Below, piece by piece: positions 13,438 through 16,209 of a stretch of 16,209 bases of DNA. Numbering within the stretch: the stretch's first letter is position 1; every line of letters begins with the position of its first letter. Origin of the DNA: Betaproteobacteria bacterium (GTDB lineage Bacteria > Pseudomonadota > Gammaproteobacteria > Burkholderiales > SG8-41). The DNA lies in NCBI GenBank assembly GCA_016177355.1, contig JACOVL010000061.1, positions 1 to 16,209 on the forward strand, written 5' to 3'. The notes under the pieces were generated by a model. It saw only the letters and a program-made list of their open reading frames with translations. It was not told the origin of the DNA and did not search any database. The position numbers and the translations under genes were made by a program.

Positions 13438-14331
13438 ATGGTGGGCGCGCTCAAGTGGCAGGCTTCCGAGTGGCTGACCGGCGGGCTGCACTTCATCATC
13501 ATCGCGGTCGCCGCACAGGCCGAATCGGCTGAGGCGTGGTCGTACGCGCTCGCCGCGATGTCGGTGGTAAGCTTCTTCGCCTGGATCGCCGCCTACCGCC
13601 GCTACCGCCAGATTCACGACCTGCCCACTTCCAACGTCGCCTCCGCCGCGCAGGGCTACGTCGAGCTGTTCGGCCGCTCGGAACAGGTGGCGGGCGAACC
13701 CGTCACGAGCAAGCTCACGGGTCTCCCCTGCTGCTGGTTCCGCTACTACATCGAGCGCAAGTCTTCGGACGACAGGGGGTGGACGCACGAGGACAGCGGC
13801 GCGAGCAATGCGCACTTCCTGCTGGTGGACGACAGCGGTGAGTGCGTGATCTCGCCCGAGGACGCGGAAGTGATCTCGGCGCGCAAGCAGACGTGGACGC
13901 AGGGCGATCACCGCTACACCGAGTGGCTGCTGCTGCCCAAGGGCATCCTCTACGCGCTCGGCGAGTTCGCGACCGTCGGCGGCGCGAACGCCGAGCTCGA
14001 CGAGCGCGCCGATGTGAACGCGACGCTGGCCGACTGGAAGCAGGGCCAGGCGAAGCTGTTCGAGCGCTTCGATCTCAACCGCGACGGCAAGATCGACCTG
14101 AAGGAGTGGGAACTGGCGCGGCTGCAGGCGCGGCGCGAAGTGCGGGGGAAGCACGCCGAGATCCGCTCGCGGGACGGCATGCATATACTGCGCAAGCCGC
14201 GCGACGGCCGCCTGTTCCTGCTCGCCAACGAGCTGCCCGACAAGCTGGGGAGCCGCTTCGCGTTCTGGAGCTGGCTGCACCTTATCGTCTTCTTTGCCGC
14301 GGGCGCCGGCTCGCTCCTGCTCTTCGCCTGA
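13438..14331 (+). CDS. Membrane protein with GIDE-like domain and an EF-hand
   Basis: A 297-residue protein with hydrophobic segments near the N-terminus (about 15-27 and 34-53) and one at the C-terminus (about 275-296). Residues about 65-180 (SNVASAAQGYVELFGRSE, then PCCWFRYYIERK) look like the GIDE domain known from the mitochondrial E3 ligase MUL1 and from bacterial membrane proteins that often sit beside LemA. No RING finger is present. Residues 212-223 are a canonical EF-hand loop, D-x-N-x-D-G-K-I-x-x-x-E, within a charged helical region (200-235), so calcium binding is likely. The domain name is from recall of the pattern, while the EF-hand is directly visible. It probably forms an operon with lemA. 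The ribosome site is weak. Confidence 0.8.
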   Translation: MVGALKWQASEWLTGGLHFIIIAVAAQAESAEAWSYALAAMSVVSFFAWIAAYRRYRQIHDLPTSNVASAAQGYVELFGRSEQVAGEPVTSKLTGLPCCWFRYYIERKSSDDRGWTHEDSGASNAHFLLVDDSGECVISPEDAEVISARKQTWTQGDHRYTEWLLLPKGILYALGEFATVGGANAELDERADVNATLADWKQGQAKLFERFDLNRDGKIDLKEWELARLQARREVRGKHAEIRSRDGMHILRKPRDGRLFLLANELPDKLGSRFAFWSWLHLIVFFAAGAGSLLLFA

Positions 14332-14415
14332 AGCCCCTATCATTCCGGTGCTCCCGGCAAAGCGGTATCAGCGATGCGTGAAGATTACGTCCTGTGCCTG
14401 GGCAGCAAGAGATAC

Positions 14416-14421
14416 TAGAAT
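14416..14421 (+). promoter_or_regulatory. Candidate -10 box for the acyltransferase
   Basis: TAGAAT (five of six matches) lies 24 nt before the acyltransferase ATG, just ahead of a strong purine-rich ribosome site (AGGGGGG from 14431). No -35 of quality is found at 16-18 bases. Confidence 0.35.
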
Positions 14422-14445
14422 AACTTCAAAAGGGGGGCGGGCCGG

Positions 14446-15189
14446 ATGTTGCCGCTGCTGCGTTGGATGCGAAAACTCGTCGGCTGGACGGATTTCATCC
14501 TGGTCAGCATACTGGCGTACGTGCTGGCCTGGCTGCCGTGGCCTGGCAAGCATCCGGTGACACGCCTGTTTCCGGTCTGGTGCAGGGCTTTCGTACGGGC
14601 GCTCGACGTCGATATCCGCGTGCATCAGAAAAACCGCCGGCGCCTGCCACAGCGGTTCATCCTCATCGCCAATCACCCATCGGCCTTCGAGGACATCGGC
14701 ATCCCGGCGGTATTCAACGTGGTGTCGCTCGCCAAGCTGCAGGTGCAGGACTGGTTCATCGCGGGCCGGATCAGCAAGGCCGCCGGCACGCTCTATGTCG
14801 ATCGTGACGATCCTGACTCACGGGATCACGCCATTCAGGCGATGGTGGACGCTGTCAACGCGGGCCGGAACATTGCGCTCTACCCTGAAGGGGGCTGCAA
14901 GGGACGGCGGCTGTTCAAGGAATTCAAATCCGGCGCCTTCGAGGTATCGATCCGCACGGGAGTCCCGATCCTGCCGGTATTCCTGCATTACGAAGCGCAG
15001 GACGATTTCGAGTGGCAGCCCCCCTACACGCTGCCGGACAAGATCCGGCACATCATGACCGCCGCGAACAACCGCGCCAATTATTACGTGTACGACCCGC
15101 TGGACCCCAAGGATTACGCCGATAAATACGCCATGAAGGCGGCGGCGTACGCGCTGTACGTCCGCTGGAACGCCCGATACCTGGAATGA
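14446..15189 (+). CDS. PlsC-family acyltransferase (1-acylglycerol-3-phosphate acyltransferase-like)
   Basis: Membrane-associated lipid acyltransferase of 247 residues. An N-terminal hydrophobic segment (about 16-32) precedes the catalytic block NHPSAFEDIG (76-85) and the second LPLAT motif YPEGGCKGRRLFKEFKSGAF (146-165). The usual HX4D box appears as H77-PSAF-E82-D83, so glutamate sits at the expected acid position and aspartate one residue later. The general family is confident; whether the acceptor is lysophosphatidate, another lysolipid or an aminolipid is not. An AGGGGGG ribosome site supports the ATG at 14446. The stop overlaps the next gene's start (ATGA at 15186-15189). Confidence 0.85.
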   Translation: MLPLLRWMRKLVGWTDFILVSILAYVLAWLPWPGKHPVTRLFPVWCRAFVRALDVDIRVHQKNRRRLPQRFILIANHPSAFEDIGIPAVFNVVSLAKLQVQDWFIAGRISKAAGTLYVDRDDPDSRDHAIQAMVDAVNAGRNIALYPEGGCKGRRLFKEFKSGAFEVSIRTGVPILPVFLHYEAQDDFEWQPPYTLPDKIRHIMTAANNRANYYVYDPLDPKDYADKYAMKAAAYALYVRWNARYLE

Positions 15190-15554
15190 CCCTCATTCCG
15201 CGGCACCGCGCGGCGCGCTACGCGGCGGCGTTCTGGGTGCTGGCCTGCCTGCTCTCGCTCGCCGCTTTCCTGATGCATCCCGGCGTCGAGTCGAACAGCA
15301 AGACCGCGCTGGCGATGCTGGTGCCGCTGTACCTGACCGGCATGCCGGTCTCGCACGCCGCCATGCTGGCGGTCATAGACATCCGGCTCCGGATCTATCT
15401 CGATGACGGCACGGTGCTGAGCGTGCTCGCCGAAGGCCTGGGATTCTGGGCGTTTCTCGCCGTGTCGGGCTACCTGCAATGGTTCGTGCTGCTGCCCTGG
15501 CTCGCGCGCCTGCTCGCGCGGCTGCTGCGGCTCCTGCTCAACCCTTCCCGGTGA
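15186..15554 (+). CDS. Hypothetical small integral membrane protein
   Basis: A 122-residue protein with about four hydrophobic stretches (about 12-31, 42-66, 77-99 and 99-116) and an Arg-rich N-terminus and end. I do not recognise a family. The four-base overlap with the acyltransferase implies coupled translation and a shared role, such as lipid handling or holding the enzyme at the membrane; this is inference from position only. The reading frame is supported by that overlap, by the tight fit between neighbours and by the clear membrane pattern. Confidence 0.7.
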   Translation: MTLIPRHRAARYAAAFWVLACLLSLAAFLMHPGVESNSKTALAMLVPLYLTGMPVSHAAMLAVIDIRLRIYLDDGTVLSVLAEGLGFWAFLAVSGYLQWFVLLPWLARLLARLLRLLLNPSR

Positions 15555-15605
15555 CCGAGATCGCCCTGCGGATGAACGCCTTCTTCTCGGCTGGATGCGA
15601 TCCGG

Positions 15606-16205
15606 CTACTTCTTGAACCTCTGCTCCGCCTGCCACATCCTGAAGCGGACGAACTCCTGCGGCGAGATGCGCCCGTCGCCGTCGCCATCCACGCGCTGGA
15701 ATTCCCTCGCGATGAAGGGAAAGCGCCCCGCTTCCCTGCGGTCGAGGTAGCCGTCTCCGTTCCCGTCGGCCGAGCGGAAATCCTGCTCCGCAAATTGCCG
15801 TATCTTCCGCGCGATTTCATCCCGCCGGTCCCCCGGCCGCTCGTCCCGGTCCCGCCCCGGGCGCTCGCGGGGCGCCGCTTCTCCCGCCTTGCGCTCGGCG
15901 GCGAATCGTTCGGCGGCATGGCGCTCCGCATTTTCACGTGCCGTGGCGGCGCGCGCGGCCTCGACTTTCGCCGCTTCCTGCTGCGCGCGTTCCTTCACTT
16001 CCCGCTGCTTGTTCCAGGCGCTGAGGGCCACCAGCGTCACGACCAGCACGATCACGAGCGTGAGCCAGCGCAGCCCCGAGCCGGATTTTTCCGGCGGGCG
16101 GGTCGCGGACCGCGGCGGCGTGGATACCGGCGGCGGCGTGGACGCCGGCGGTTGCGTGAGGGGCCGGGTCGGGGCCAATGCCGCCGTGCGATCGCCGGAG
16201 CGCAC
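15606..16205 (-). CDS. Membrane-anchored protein with two EF-hands (start uncertain at window edge)
   Basis: A protein of about 199 residues, counted from a GTG at 16205; the frame stays open to the right edge, so the true start may lie outside. It has a Pro/Thr-rich N-terminus, a transmembrane helix (about 46-63), a long Ala/Glu/Arg-rich helix (about 66-110) that could be a coiled coil, an Arg/Asp-rich linker, and two EF-hand loops: D147-x-N-x-D-G-x-L-D-x-x-E158 and D173-x-D-x-D-G-x-I-x-x-x-E184. Both loops have every calcium ligand. This looks like a periplasmic calcium-binding protein on a membrane anchor, with unknown partner. It is convergent with the small membrane protein gene. Confidence 0.8.
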   Translation of the reverse strand: MRSGDRTAALAPTRPLTQPPASTPPPVSTPPRSATRPPEKSGSGLRWLTLVIVLVVTLVALSAWNKQREVKERAQQEAAKVEAARAATARENAERHAAERFAAERKAGEAAPRERPGRDRDERPGDRRDEIARKIRQFAEQDFRSADGNGDGYLDRREAGRFPFIAREFQRVDGDGDGRISPQEFVRFRMWQAEQRFKK

Positions 16206-16209
16206 GGTC

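Noticed and set aside
12820..14343. 507-codon minus-strand open frame opposite lemA and the GIDE-like gene
   Set aside because: It spans two well-supported genes on the other strand, shows no domain, and has the Leu/Val/Gly/Arg-rich make-up of an antisense shadow.
1..16209. CRISPR array, insertion sequence or tRNA gene
   Set aside because: No regularly spaced repeats, transposase motifs with terminal repeats, or cloverleaf other than the tmRNA ends were seen on reading both strands.

Overview
The window looks like a chromosomal piece of a GC-rich, sulfur-oxidising betaproteobacterium. Three things point there: an ubiG gene beside an MTA/SAH-type deaminase and an OmpA-family gene, a one-piece tmRNA gene whose tag reads ANDERYALAA, and above all an aprM-aprB-aprA operon with a dissimilatory-type ATP sulfurylase (sat) nearby. 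aprBA plus sat with the membrane gene aprM, and no dsr or qmo genes in view, fits lithotrophic sulfur oxidation through the reverse APS pathway (sulfite + AMP to APS, then APS + PPi to sulfate + ATP). The genus cannot be fixed from sequence reading alone.

Layout. 1-2737 (+): 3' part of an OmpA-family envelope gene, a strong terminator, then mtaD-ubiG joined by an ATGA overlap. 2790-3155 (+): ssrA, ending in a bidirectional terminator shared with a convergent cold-shock gene (3225-3428, -). 3697-4938 (-): an FMN-dependent 2-hydroxy-acid dehydrogenase. 4989-6366 (-): a tight four-gene block of small membrane proteins (YqjD-, YqjE- and YqjK-like, plus a protein that resembles bacterial LETM1-like proteins). 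6582-7094 (+): a YfcE-type phosphoesterase. 7158-10294 (+): aprMBA. 10452-11369 (+): a LysR regulator, convergent with sat (11406-12623, -). 12835-14331 (+): lemA and a GIDE-like membrane protein carrying an EF-hand. 14446-15554 (+): a PlsC-family acyltransferase overlapping a small membrane protein. 15606 to the right edge (-): a second membrane-anchored EF-hand protein.

How it works together. AprBA would oxidise sulfite with AMP to APS and hand electrons through AprM to the quinone pool, while Sat turns APS and pyrophosphate into sulfate and ATP. The LysR gene sits between the two steps and is the obvious candidate regulator. The rest is housekeeping and envelope biology: ribosome rescue (ssrA), ubiquinone synthesis (ubiG), cold shock, and several membrane-anchored accessory proteins.

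No tRNA, rRNA, insertion sequence, integrase, CRISPR array or prophage gene was seen. No stretch longer than 300 bases lacks a gene; the longest gaps are 3429-3696 (cold-shock leader), 12624-12834 (divergent sat/lemA promoters) and 6367-6581 (divergent yqjD/phosphoesterase promoters). The most interesting leads are the NarI/QmoC-like look of AprM, the LETM1-like gene inside the yqjD-type operon, the GIDE plus EF-hand protein beside lemA, and repeated promoter-proximal motifs near lysR/sat, yqjD and lemA.
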